DNA of 64,000 nucleotides from CAVQRC01 sp963715045 (GTDB lineage: Bacteria; Planctomycetota; Planctomycetia; Pirellulales; Lacipirellulaceae). Position numbers and translations under genes: made by a program. Below the pieces are notes generated by a model, which searched no databases, was not told where the DNA came from, and saw only the letters and a program-made list of their open reading frames with translations. This document shows positions 40,611-49,930 of the stretch, piece by piece. Every line of letters starts with the position of its first letter. Position 1 is the stretch's first letter. The DNA is taken from positions 310,001-374,000 of the forward strand of contig CAVQRC010000008.1 in the NCBI GenBank assembly GCA_963715045.1, read 5' to 3'.

Positions 40611-42770
40611 CTAAACCTGCACGTCGTCCCGCCGCGGCTTGGCGTTGAACTCTAACTCCACCCTGTCGATCCTCAGCGAAGCCCGCTGAAGCTCCGGCAG
40701 GGCGGGTAACTCCAGTGGTGTCTCGGCCCGTCAGTTCAACCACAACCGCCACACCCAGTCCCAGGCCGAACGAGAAGTTGCCGCCTGCCTGCGCGTTGAC
40801 GAAGTTCTGTTCGAGTTCGAACGAGTCGAAGCGAAGGTCGTCACCGGCACACCACCGCGGGACGAACTCCTTGCTCGCCAGCTCCTCGCGATCAAGGACC
40901 AGTTTGGTCGGCTTCGAGAACTTGAATAACACGAGCCGACAACGAAAGTGCCGCAGGAACACGTCCTCAAAGAAGTCTTTGGTCCCACCTTCGCCGCAGG
41001 CCGCGACGACCAGCTTGTAGCGACCGGCAAACGGACTGCGTACCTCCTGGGCCAGGCAAGCCACCGCGCCAGCCGGGCAGGTGACCGCCGACATGCCGGT
41101 TCCCAGGTTAAAGCCGATCGCGACGTGCCCACTCCCGGGCGATGCGGCAGCGTGTTCGGCGGCGACCAGTTTGACGCCCCAGCGATCGTCGTCCGCCGAC
41201 TCGATTACGACCGGTCCGCCCCGCCAACCCTTTGGACGAGCCGGACCATCCGCCGGAGCGAGCCGCTCCAGCCCCGCGAACTGGGTATCCAGGAGTCGCC
41301 GGTCCGGGTCATACGGCGGGACGCGGGCGATGTCCCCCGTCGGCATCGTTCGCTGCTCGGTCGCCGGCCGCATCCCCAGCAACGCATGCATCGGCTCCTG
41401 ATGCGTCAACTGTCGTTGGCGTCCCTGCAGGTCCTCAAAAGACCCGCTCGGATCGATGCCCAGCAAGTGAAACATCGTCGCCGTCAGGTGGCCTGGCTCC
41501 ACGCGATCCCGAGCCGGGAACGCGCCCTGTTTGTCGCTGGCACCGAATACCTGACCCCCGGAAATGCCACCGCCCGCCAACGCGCAACTGAACACCGATC
41601 CCCAGTGATCGCGGCCCCCGTTCGAATTGATCCGCGGCGTGCGACCGAACTCGCCGATCGCGACCACGAGCGTCTCTTCCAACAACCCTCGCTCGTCGAG
41701 ATCTTCGATCAATGCGCTGAAGCCCACATCGAACTGCGGACATAACACGTCTTCGAGCCGGTCCGCATTCTGGGCGTGCGTGTCCCACAGCGGATTGTCG
41801 ACCGCATTGTCTCCCGGTTCGCGCGGCCACTGCACGTGCACAAGCCGGACACCGGCCTCGATCAGCCGCCGCGCCAGCAACACGCACTGGCCCCAGCGAT
41901 TCCGGCCATACCGGTCGCGAACCTTGGCCGGCTCCTGCTGAATCGCGAATGCGTCGCGGGCCTTGCCGCTCGTCAGCAGACTGAATGCCTGCGCCTGCAA
42001 CTCGTTGAATGCCGTCTGGCCAAGTCCCTGCTCGGCCTTGGCGAAATGCCGGTCGATCTGTGCGAGCAGACTCATTCGCTCCTGCAGACGCAGCGGGCTG
42101 ATTCCCCGCAGCTGCAACTGATCGACACGGTATTCAGCCTCCGCCGGGTCACCGAGGAACAGATCCGGATCCCACCGCCTGCCCATCAGGCCACCAGTCT
42201 GCCCGGCCGGCGTCACGTTCTCGTTGAGCCGATAGATATCCGGGACCCAGACCGTCGAGAGTCCTGGCAATTCGGTACTCGGCGCCAGGCGTTTGACGAT
42301 CGAGCCGAAGTACGGCCAATCCGTGGCTTGTATCGTCCGCGATTGGGACCGACGTACTTGTGACCGGTCAGCACCCAGTGGCCACTCGACGAGTGAATGT
42401 GATCGTCGGTGGCCATTGATCGCACGATTGCCAGCTTGTCGGCCAGCCGGGCCGTTCTCGGCAGCAACTCGCAGAAATGAATCCCCGGCACGTTTGTCGA
42501 GATCGGCTTGAACGGACCGCGGATCTCGACCGGCGCGTCGGGCTTGGGATCGAATGTCTCGTGTTGTGGCGGCCCCCCGGCGAGGAACAGGAAGATGACG
42601 TTCTTCGCTTTGCCGAATGTCGCCTCGCGTGTCGCCTGCGGCCCGGCTTGAGCCGCGGCGAGCAGACCGGGAAGCGTCAATCCCCCCAGCCCCAGCCCGC
42701 CTACCCGCAGCACCTCGCGCCGGCTCACGCCATCGCACAGCCGATAAGGGCGGTCGTGAATCGAGAACAT
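40611..42770 (-). CDS. DUF1501 protein with long C-terminal extension, two frameshifts
   Basis: GGAG precedes the ATG at 42770 (MFSIHDRPYRLCDGVSRREV). The Tat-like signal is SRREVLRVGGLGLGGLTLPG. DUF1501 features are NVIFLFLAGGPPQHETFDPK, HFCELLPRTARLADKLAIVR, LIEAGVRLVHVQWPREPGDN, LLEETLVVAIGEFGRTPRIN and GGRDHWGSVFSCALAGGGIS. A break near 42335 separates GHKYVGPN from IQATDWPYFGSIV. After the usual end (about residue 480) there are about 230 further residues with a beta-rich look (HVAIGFNLGTGMSAVTCPAG, LVLDREELASKEFVP). A second break near 40725 gives the tail ETPLELPALPELQRASLRID and a stop at 40611. Without the second repair the frame would run into the helicase gene on the other strand. 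Confidence 0.83.
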
Positions 42771-43025
42771 GACTGCTCCGAATACGCTGGGATTCGCTTG
42801 CCTGTGAGAGAGGCACTCGCGGCACTTGCTGCCGGCCATCATACGAAAACCGCGATATCGGTGTCCATTGACACAAGAGGTCCATCGGATGAACCGTTGC
42901 CGGGTCAGATGGGGTGCACGGGAAGTGACGCTTCATGCGGTGTCCGGATCGCGGTGGCCACCGGTGCCGCCTGTCACTCTCGGCGAGAGTGACCCACCAC
43001 GCGTGGATGACTCGTGACGACAACC

Positions 43026-44423
43026 TCACAACAGCTCGCGGATCGGCGGCGCGGCGTCGATCAGCTGAAGGATCTCGCGGGGCAAACCTTGCTTCAATCG
43101 CAGTTGTCCCACGTCGAACAGGGCGTGCAGAATGGTCGCCACGAGATTGTTGATCCGGATCGGTTCCGACAGCGGGTACGCGGCCGTGGCGTCCGATTGG
43201 CCGATCACCTGGCCCATCTTCAAGCCACCACCGTAGATCAGCAGCGGAGCCAGCCCGCCCCAATGATCGCGTCCACCTTTGGCGTTGAGCTTCGGTGTCC
43301 GCCCCATTTCTCCACAGGCGATCAGCAGGATCCGCTCGCGGAGTCCCCGTGCCTCGATATCCTCGATGAACGCCGACACCGCGTGGTCGAACGGTAACGC
43401 GCAGTAACGCATCCCTTCCTCGACATGGGCGTTGTTCTGATCCGCGTGCATATCCCACACAAAACCGGTCGTGACCGTGACGAACCCTACACCCCGCTCG
43501 CAGAGACGCCGAGCCATCAGCATCAGCTTGCCGAGATTCTGACCGTGATCGCGATACCACTTGAGGTTGTTCCAGCGCTGGTCGATCGTCTCGGGTGGCA
43601 CGAGCCGGCTCGTGTCGTAGCGGGCAATCGTTCGCGGGTCTTCCTGAGTGAGGTCAAACGCCTTTGACACACCCGCCAGCAGAACGTCGCAAGCCTGTTG
43701 GCGGAGGGCGTCGAGATTCGCCGCCAGATTCGTGTCATCCAGCGAACGCTTGAGCTCATCGAGCCGGGCCAGCAGCCGACGCCGATCGTCGAGTTGTTCT
43801 ACCGGCATTCGCAGTTCGAGATTCGCGAGGAAATCTCCATCCGCACCGGGTAGGAACGGGGCATAGGCGTCGCCGAACGGGCCGGTCGCGTCGAACCGGC
43901 CGAAATCGAATAGCGGCGGCTGGGCCTCGCGATCGATCGCCCGCGGAAACAACGCCACATTCGACGGCAGCCCGGTCGCCGGATGCATCGCCCCCACGAT
44001 CCGCGAGTAGATCGTCCCCAGATTCGCGCCGTAGCTTTCTCGCCCGACGATCGGCTTGATGTCGTGGTTGTTGTCGCCCGTCTGAAACGAACGCACGATC
44101 GCCAGCTTGTCGGCCAGCCCGGCCAGCTTCTCCAGCGGCGACCCAAACGTGATCCCGGGAATCTTCGTCGGGATCTCACCCACCACGCTCCGGTAATCCG
44201 CCGGCGCAGTCATCTTCGGATCAAACGTCTCCGTCTGAGGAGGGCCTCCGTGCATGAACAGAAACACCACCGACAGATCGTGTGTCGGCAGACCGGCCCG
44301 GACCGTCGACTCCCGCGCCATCAACAGATCGGGCAGGCTCAGTCCGCCCAGAGCAAGACTGCCTGCCCTCAGAAATTCCCGCCGCGTCCCCCCGGAACCG
44401 GCGAAATCGACCAACCTCAGCAT
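43026..44423 (-). CDS. DUF1501 protein, intact
   Basis: The start at 44423 (MLRLVDFAGSGGTRREFLRA) fits the family; upstream in-frame ATGs at 44450 and 44669 would remove the signal from the N-terminus. The motif RREFLRAGSLALGGLSLPDL is Tat-like. Family segments include SVVFLFMHGGPPQTETFDPK, PLEKLAGLADKLAIVRSFQT, LCERGVGFVTVTTGFVWDMH, RILLIACGEMGRTPKLNAKG and GGRDHWGGLAPLLIYGGGLK. It ends with LPREILQLIDAAPPIREL. It lies about 250 bp upstream of the other DUF1501 gene on the same strand and is divergent from a PEP-CTERM gene. Confidence 0.88.
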   Translation of the reverse strand: MLRLVDFAGSGGTRREFLRAGSLALGGLSLPDLLMARESTVRAGLPTHDLSVVFLFMHGGPPQTETFDPKMTAPADYRSVVGEIPTKIPGITFGSPLEKLAGLADKLAIVRSFQTGDNNHDIKPIVGRESYGANLGTIYSRIVGAMHPATGLPSNVALFPRAIDREAQPPLFDFGRFDATGPFGDAYAPFLPGADGDFLANLELRMPVEQLDDRRRLLARLDELKRSLDDTNLAANLDALRQQACDVLLAGVSKAFDLTQEDPRTIARYDTSRLVPPETIDQRWNNLKWYRDHGQNLGKLMLMARRLCERGVGFVTVTTGFVWDMHADQNNAHVEEGMRYCALPFDHAVSAFIEDIEARGLRERILLIACGEMGRTPKLNAKGGRDHWGGLAPLLIYGGGLKMGQVIGQSDATAAYPLSEPIRINNLVATILHALFDVGQLRLKQGLPREILQLIDAAPPIRELL

Positions 44424-44684
44424 CGTCCACCATTCCCTTTCGACACCCATTGTGGGACTCTGCCCCGGCTCGAACAACGCCCTTTCGGGCCAGCTGCTCT
44501 CCGTCCTCAAGTTGCGGTTCGTCCCCCTGAATCCGATCTGGGAGGTGGAAAACCACCCGCCGTGGCCCCAAATCCCCCGCTGCCATACCAAAACACTTGA
44601 ATACTCAAGCGAATTTGGTCTAAATTGAACGAAATTGTCGAACTGCCGGTCGGCGGAAATACACCTCAACCTGGAGCAGATCCC

Positions 44685-45692
44685 GTGAGCAGAATGATCG
44701 CCCTTTCTCTATCTCTCTGCATGCTCTCGTATGCAACAACCGCATCGGCGATCACCGTCGATGGCACCCGCGATGCGGCTTACGGCGCGCCGATCGTCGT
44801 CCAGACCGTCCAGACGCAGTTCGGAAATGCAGAACCCCCCGGCAACCTGGGCGGAAGCGAACTGGACGCCGCCTACGCTCGCGTGGAAGCCGGCCGATTG
44901 TTTTTCCTGCTCACTGGAAATCACGAGCCGAATTTCAACAAGCTCGACATCTTCATCGATTCCAAAGCCGGCGGCGAGAACACCCTCAGTCCCACGCCCG
45001 ACTACGACTTCTTCGACCCGGGCGGTTGCGGCGGTGGCGGCTGCTGGATCAGCACCAACCTTAATGGCCTCACCTTTGACGCCAACTTCACTGCCGACTA
45101 TCACCTGTTCTCCCGTTGGGGCGGCGGTCCCGGCCCCTACGAAGTCGACTTCATCAATCGGCAAGGCGGCGTCTCCGCAATGGTTCCCGGCTCGACGGGA
45201 GTCGGCTCGGCGACCGTCGGCTTGGTTTCGAACGGATCAATCGCGGCGGGGTCGGTTGGCCCCAACGCTTCGGGCACGTCCCTCTCGCAATCGCTCGATT
45301 TCGCCATCAACGATAACAACGCCGCTGGCGTCGCAGGCGGAACCGACCCTGCCGATCAGGCAGCAGCCGCTGCCGTCGCCACCGGTATGGAGTTTTCGAT
45401 TGCCTTGGCCGATATCGGAAGTCCAGCCATCGGCGAAGTGATTCGGATCTCGGCCATGATCAACAATGGCGATCACAATTTCCTCTCCAACCAGATTCTC
45501 GGCGGCTTGCCAGGCCCTCAGGGAAACCTGGGCGGTGACGGAGGCGGTGGCTTCACCGGTGACCTGTCCGGCGTCGACTTCAATCAATTCGGCGGCGAAC
45601 AGCACTTCGAGGTCCTCATCACGCCCGAGCCCTCGGCAGCGTTCCTGATTCTCACCGCCGGCCTGATCACCCTCTTCCGCCGACGGCGATAG
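44685..45692 (+). CDS. PEP-CTERM sorted secreted protein, divergent from DUF1501
   Basis: GTG at 44685 is chosen because GGAG lies 9 nt upstream; it gives MSRMIALSLSLCMLSYATTA as signal peptide. The mature part starts AITVDGTRDAAYGAPIVVQT, a planctomycete domain of unknown role, then LDAAYARVEAGRLFFLLTGN and FDPGGCGGGGCWISTNLNGL. The end TPEPSAAFLILTAGLITLF plus RRRR is a PEP-CTERM signal, meaning exosortase-dependent processing at the envelope. The body is rich in Gly, Ala, Asn and Asp. No catalytic site is visible. Intact. Confidence 0.8.
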   Translation: MSRMIALSLSLCMLSYATTASAITVDGTRDAAYGAPIVVQTVQTQFGNAEPPGNLGGSELDAAYARVEAGRLFFLLTGNHEPNFNKLDIFIDSKAGGENTLSPTPDYDFFDPGGCGGGGCWISTNLNGLTFDANFTADYHLFSRWGGGPGPYEVDFINRQGGVSAMVPGSTGVGSATVGLVSNGSIAAGSVGPNASGTSLSQSLDFAINDNNAAGVAGGTDPADQAAAAAVATGMEFSIALADIGSPAIGEVIRISAMINNGDHNFLSNQILGGLPGPQGNLGGDGGGGFTGDLSGVDFNQFGGEQHFEVLITPEPSAAFLILTAGLITLFRRRR

Positions 45693-45948
45693 TCCTCATC
45701 CGCGATGGAGGCGGCGTTCAAAACGTCAGATCGGCGACGACCCCAGAAAGGTCGCCGCTAGCCACGCAAACGACACGCATCATCAATTTCGCTCCGAACT
45801 CGCAGAGCTTGGTTGCGTCCCGTGCGAGGTTAATACGACTGGTTGGAGTGAATTGAGGGTCACTTTCCCAGGTGCCGCTGTTCAATAACTGCTAGAACTT
45901 AGCCAACGAATTCCACTCTTCGATCAACGCACTAACAAGGTCCACGGC

Positions 45949-46593
45949 ATGGTTGCACACCGAACGGTTTTCTCGCTTTGCGTGGGGATGATGATCATCG
46001 CTGGTGCGTTGGGCATTCCGCGAAATGCTGACGCGGCTCCCGTGACCGTGGTGGAGAACCCCGAGCAATTCGAGTTCTTCGACACGTTGTGGCGATCGTA
46101 CGATGTGTACAACAACACGGACGTTGAGGGGCCGCCGCTCAACCTCGTCGCGGTGGTGGTGACAAATGAAATGCCGGCGACGGAATTCATCCGCTGGACC
46201 GGGAGCGATCTCAATACTGAAGAAGACTGGGACAGCCCGATGTTCAGCTTTCTGGGGGAAGGTCTTTCCTGGCGTGACTTTTTCGGGGGCGCTGAGTTTC
46301 CTGGCCCCGCCAATGGATACTTCCTGGACTATTCGGTCACTGATGGGCTTCTGACCTTCGCGGACGACGCGATTGGACCGGGCGAAGCGTCGATTGGCCA
46401 GTTCTGGTTCGCCGGACCGCTATCTTCTCAGTTTCTGGTTGCCGCAGCCGATGTTTCGGTCCCACTCAGCAACTTCGACCCCGCCGGCCTGACCGTGCTC
46501 CGCGGAACCGCCACAGTCCCGGAGCCGGCCACGGTCAGTTTGTTGGCAGCGATGATGATCGGCGTGGCATGTTCGTCGCGGCGATACCACTAG
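45949..46593 (+). CDS. Second PEP-CTERM sorted secreted protein
   Basis: The start has AAGG 8 nt upstream. The signal peptide is VFSLCVGMMIIAGALGIPRN. The 214-residue protein has PVTVVENPEQFEFFDTLWRS and NEMPATEFIRWTGSDLNTEE and ends VPEPATVSLLAAMMIGVACS followed by RR, a PEP-CTERM tail. No known domain was identified in the centre. It is separated from the previous PEP-CTERM gene by 256 bp, so it probably has its own promoter. Confidence 0.78.
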   Translation: MVAHRTVFSLCVGMMIIAGALGIPRNADAAPVTVVENPEQFEFFDTLWRSYDVYNNTDVEGPPLNLVAVVVTNEMPATEFIRWTGSDLNTEEDWDSPMFSFLGEGLSWRDFFGGAEFPGPANGYFLDYSVTDGLLTFADDAIGPGEASIGQFWFAGPLSSQFLVAAADVSVPLSNFDPAGLTVLRGTATVPEPATVSLLAAMMIGVACSSRRYH

Positions 46594-46659
46594 CCCTGTC
46601 GACGTGCGGCTCAGCTGCGCAGGCGAAGAGAGGCTGCGGCCGACACAGCGGCACCGCAA

Positions 46660-48016
46660 TCACCGCAATCCGTTAACGAACTCGAACATCGCCTGCGTGG
46701 CCGGATCGTCCGGCAGTCCCAGGCTCGTATTGAGCGTGCGGTGGTCTCTGTCCCGGGCGGGAAATGCTTTCGCCGTGACACCCGCGGCTTGCAGGGCCTC
46801 GACAAGTCGCGTCGACTGCAACTCGGTTTCCGGATGCCCGGCCACATGCAGGATCAAGAACGGCGGGATCGACTTGTCAGCCGCGACGTGAGTCACCGGT
46901 GATAGGTCCCGCTGGCTCTCTGCGTCGCCGAATTTGCGGCGATAGATCTCGGCGACTCGCTCCTCGACCGTCGCTACTTGCAGCGGCACGTCGTAGGTGT
47001 CTCCGTCGACGGGGACGCAGCCCTTGATCACCGACCGTGGAATCCCCTCGCCCTGCAGGTACCGCTCGTCGGTACATACCAACGCCGCCAACTGCGCCCG
47101 CCGAGTGCCCCATCACGAACATTCCGTTGGGATTGCCGCCGTAGTCCTGAGCATGATCGTGAATCCAGTGGATCGCCTTGGCCACGTCTTCCCCCATCTC
47201 CCTGATTGTGCCGTCGGGCAGCAACCGATAGTTGATCGAGATGAACACCAAGCCCGCCCGGACGAACGCCGCCGGCTTCACCTGCACGTCCGCCTTGTCG
47301 CCCGACTGCCAGCCACCGCCGTGAATCCAGCACACCACCGGATGGTTGCTGCCCTCGGTAGGGGCGTACACGTCCAGCTTCTGCATCGCGTCCCCCTGGT
47401 CTACGTAAGCGACGTCACGCCGCACCATGATCGCAGCCGCGACTCGGTCGCCGCTGCGTACCTTGATCCATTCGACTTCGAGTTCGAACGGGCCGGCCTT
47501 CTTGTCGCCGAGCAAAATCCCGACGCCATTGACCACACCCGGATTCAGCGGCTGATTCGGCACAACGCGGCCAAATGACGTCGCCACGAAACTCTCCAGC
47601 GGCAATTCCACCTCGATCCAGGCGTCCTTGATGGTTGGACAGATCGCCCGATAAGAAAACGCCGTCCGGCGGCTCGGCGTGTACAGGTTGAACGTGTACT
47701 GCCGACCGTCACCGCGGATACGAGCGATCAGCGTGTCGCCTGCGGCGAGACCCAGATCCCTCCCCCGGGAACGCACCGACGCAAACCCGCCGTTGTTTTC
47801 CAGCGACAACGTGCCCGAAAATTCCATGTTCCCCGCTTTGTTGATCTTGAACCGACCATCCGATCGACCTCCCATCACGCCGTCATTCACCGTTTGCCAG
47901 GCCTTCGCCGATTCAGGCTGGTCGAACGCAAACAACAATCGGGCATGAGGGTCGTCTCCCGCCATTGCCGAAGCTCCGCTGATCAGCAGCAGGGGAAGCG
48001 TGTTTCGTAACGACAT
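46660..48016 (-). CDS. CIA30-like domain fused to alpha/beta hydrolase, one frameshift
   Basis: The ATG at 48016 (MSLRNTLPLLLISGASAMAG) is preceded by GGAAG and starts a signal peptide. Residues of about 25 to 185 resemble CIA30/galactose-binding-like domains (FDQPESAKAWQTVNDGVMGG, FSGTLSLENNGGFASVRSRG). A carboxylesterase/lipase-type hydrolase follows: KLDVYAPTEG, HPVVCWIHGGGWQSGDKADV for the oxyanion site, and MFVMGHSAGA as nucleophile elbow G-H-S-A-G. The frame breaks near 47100 just after the catalytic serine and continues as AQLAALVCTDERYL. The end includes PPFLILHVAGHPETELQSTR. The substrate is unknown. It is divergent from the methyltransferase-hydrolase fusion, with 58 bp between starts. 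Confidence 0.82.
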
Positions 48017-48074
48017 GTTGACTCTTCCTTCTGTCTCATTTGTTGACGGTTGTGAGCCTCGATATATTGGCCGC

Positions 48075-49706
48075 ATGCCGAAAACCGAAGCGGAACTCTG
48101 GGACTGGGTCGTCGAATATAACCGTCACACCACGCACAATCGCGGGTTGACCTCCAATTATGGCTATCAGGCGATTCTGGATGTTAATCTCGTCCAGGTG
48201 TGCACGGAGTTGCGGGCTCGATTGACTCCTCCCATAAGGATTCTCGACATCGGTTGCGGCAACGGCCGGGCGTTGAAGCAACTGGAGGAGTATGTCGCCA
48301 GGACCTGCGAGCCCGATGACTTCGAGTTCTGGGGGATGGGAGTCAACCGTTATGAGCAAATGTACATCTCGGACGACCGGCTGATCAATGACGGATTGAA
48401 TGCGCACGACTTTGGCGACATGCAGTTCCACCTCATCGTGTCGGTATTCGCCTTCCACTACATGTGGCACAAGCTCGAAGCGGTCGAAAAAATCCACAAC
48501 CGGCTCCTGGTGGAGGGTGGCCGGGCCTTTCTGCACTTCCCCGGCTACCTCGTACGATTCGGCGAAACCCCGCAGGCGCTGAACCAGGCCGAGGCCGACG
48601 GAAACCTGAAGTTCGCCGACTTTCTCGCAGAACTCAAGACCCGCGACGCCATCTGCCCGATGCACTATCGCTTGATCCCCAATTACAGCGACGACGACGA
48701 TTGCGCGCTCCTGGCCGAATTCGGCCACCTGCGGTTCGAAAAAAATCGTGAGACGCCCATCGATTTCGGTCACGCCCTGCAGGCCTTTTCCATGTTCGAG
48801 AACGGCTTCGCCTGCCAGTGGATGAATTCTTCTCAACGCATCTATGTGGCGTCGCACTACCGGTCCGCATCACTGGATCAGCCACTCGTGCCAGGCCATG
48901 CGGCTGCCGCGGGTCACGCTCCGGCAGCACACTGCTGCGGAGCGGGCCCTGGCCAGGACGGCGGTAATCCGCCCGGCACCAGACGAGAATCCGGCCCGCC
49001 AGACCTATCGCATCACCTCGTTGCCGATCTCCGTCGACGGTCACGCTTCAACCTGGACGTGGCGATCCACGAGCAGCCGAGCGATCGGGTCGTGCTGATC
49101 TGCCCGGGGGCCTGCGAGTCGCTTGCCGGCCGGGTTCTCACCTACGTGAACCTGGCCGAGAGAATCCTCGCGGCCCGACTCGGCGCGGTTGTTCGTTACA
49201 ACGATCCCTACGATCACGAGTGCAATTACGCCGATTTTCTCCTCGAGAAGATCCGCTGCCTGATCGAGTTTGTGCAGAGCTCAGCGATTCACTTCTGCTC
49301 ATCTTCCACGCCGACGCTGCAGATCATGGCCTATTCCTCCAGTGCCGGCGCCGCCGCCGCGGTGGCCTCCGATTACGACAACATCGAAACGTTGCTTCTG
49401 GTCGCGCCCTCGTACGACGTTCCCCGCGACCGGGTCCGCTCGTCGTATGCGAAGTTCGCAGGCAACGTTCGCATCCTTGTGGGCGAATCGGATCGGGTGG
49501 TGCTCCCGGAGCAGGCTTTCTGGTACTACGAACAGGCCGCGAACGCAGCGTCTCGCGAGTACGTCGAGGTGCCCTGTTGCGGTCACGCCTTCGAGGGACC
49601 TTACAACAAGTCGGTTTTGCTCGACGCACCCCGCTGGGCCTTTGGCGACACGCGGCCCGACGGTTTCCCCCCCGTGCGGGAAACGCCCAGCGACGTCTGG
49701 CTCTGA
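48075..49706 (+). CDS. Class I SAM methyltransferase fused to alpha/beta hydrolase, two compensating frameshifts
   Basis: ATG at 48075 gives MPKTEAELWDWVVEYNRHTT. The N-terminal half is a Rossmann methyltransferase: motif I is RILDIGCGNGRALKQLEEY, and later FHLIVSVFAFHYMWHKLEAV and VEGGRAFLHFPGYLVRFG. From about 48890 to 49045 the conserved protein lies in another frame (TLRQHTAAERALARTAVIRP, ARQTYRITSLPISVDGH). It then returns as FNLDVAIHEQPSDRVVLICP. The C-terminal half is a hydrolase with a probable nucleophile in MAYSSSAGAAAAVA, an acid in LVGESDRVVLPEQAFWYYEQ and a histidine in PCCGHAFEGPYNK. There is no signal peptide, so it should be cytoplasmic. The reaction is unknown. Confidence 0.78.
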   Translation: MPKTEAELWDWVVEYNRHTTHNRGLTSNYGYQAILDVNLVQVCTELRARLTPPIRILDIGCGNGRALKQLEEYVARTCEPDDFEFWGMGVNRYEQMYISDDRLINDGLNAHDFGDMQFHLIVSVFAFHYMWHKLEAVEKIHNRLLVEGGRAFLHFPGYLVRFGETPQALNQAEADGNLKFADFLAELKTRDAICPMHYRLIPNYSDDDDCALLAEFGHLRFEKNRETPIDFGHALQAFSMFENGFACQWMNSSQRIYVASHYRSASLDQPLVPGHAAAAGHAPAAHCCGAGPGQDGGNPPGTRRESGPPDLSHHLVADLRRRSRFNLDVAIHEQPSDRVVLICPGACESLAGRVLTYVNLAERILAARLGAVVRYNDPYDHECNYADFLLEKIRCLIEFVQSSAIHFCSSSTPTLQIMAYSSSAGAAAAVASDYDNIETLLLVAPSYDVPRDRVRSSYAKFAGNVRILVGESDRVVLPEQAFWYYEQAANAASREYVEVPCCGHAFEGPYNKSVLLDAPRWAFGDTRPDGFPPVRETPSDVWL

Positions 49707-49810
49707 GTTGCCGCGATCCCGCGTGCTGCAGGGCTGCCCGACCGGCCAGCGAAGACTTCCTCGTCTGTCAGTCGAACTCTAATACCGCGGATCTACACCA
49801 TTCCAACACG

Positions 49811-49906
49811 GGCGACGCGGATGGAGACGGCGACGTAGACGGAGGGGATTTCCTCAATCGGCAGGCACTTCTCGGCACGACACTGTGGACATGCTTACAG
49901 CGCTGA
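49811..49906 (+). pseudogene. Orphan dockerin-like EF-hand fragment
   Basis: GDADGDGDVDGGDFLNRQAL is a planctomycete dockerin repeat, yet it is not preceded by a secreted protein. The frame in front of it is the shadow of the methyltransferase-hydrolase gene. The calcium-loop Asp residues are intact. It is probably the last remnant of a deleted surface-protein gene. Confidence 0.55.
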
Positions 49907-49930
49907 GCCTCTACGAAATGTCAAGATTGC

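Noticed and set aside
40036..43560. A 1,174-codon minus-strand open frame that covers a DUF1501 gene and runs antisense into the SNF2 helicase
   Set aside because: It is the sum of the true DUF1501 frame and GC-rich antisense frames on both sides. The upstream part is antisense to the other DUF1501 gene, and the real end of the protein is in another frame with a stop at 40611.
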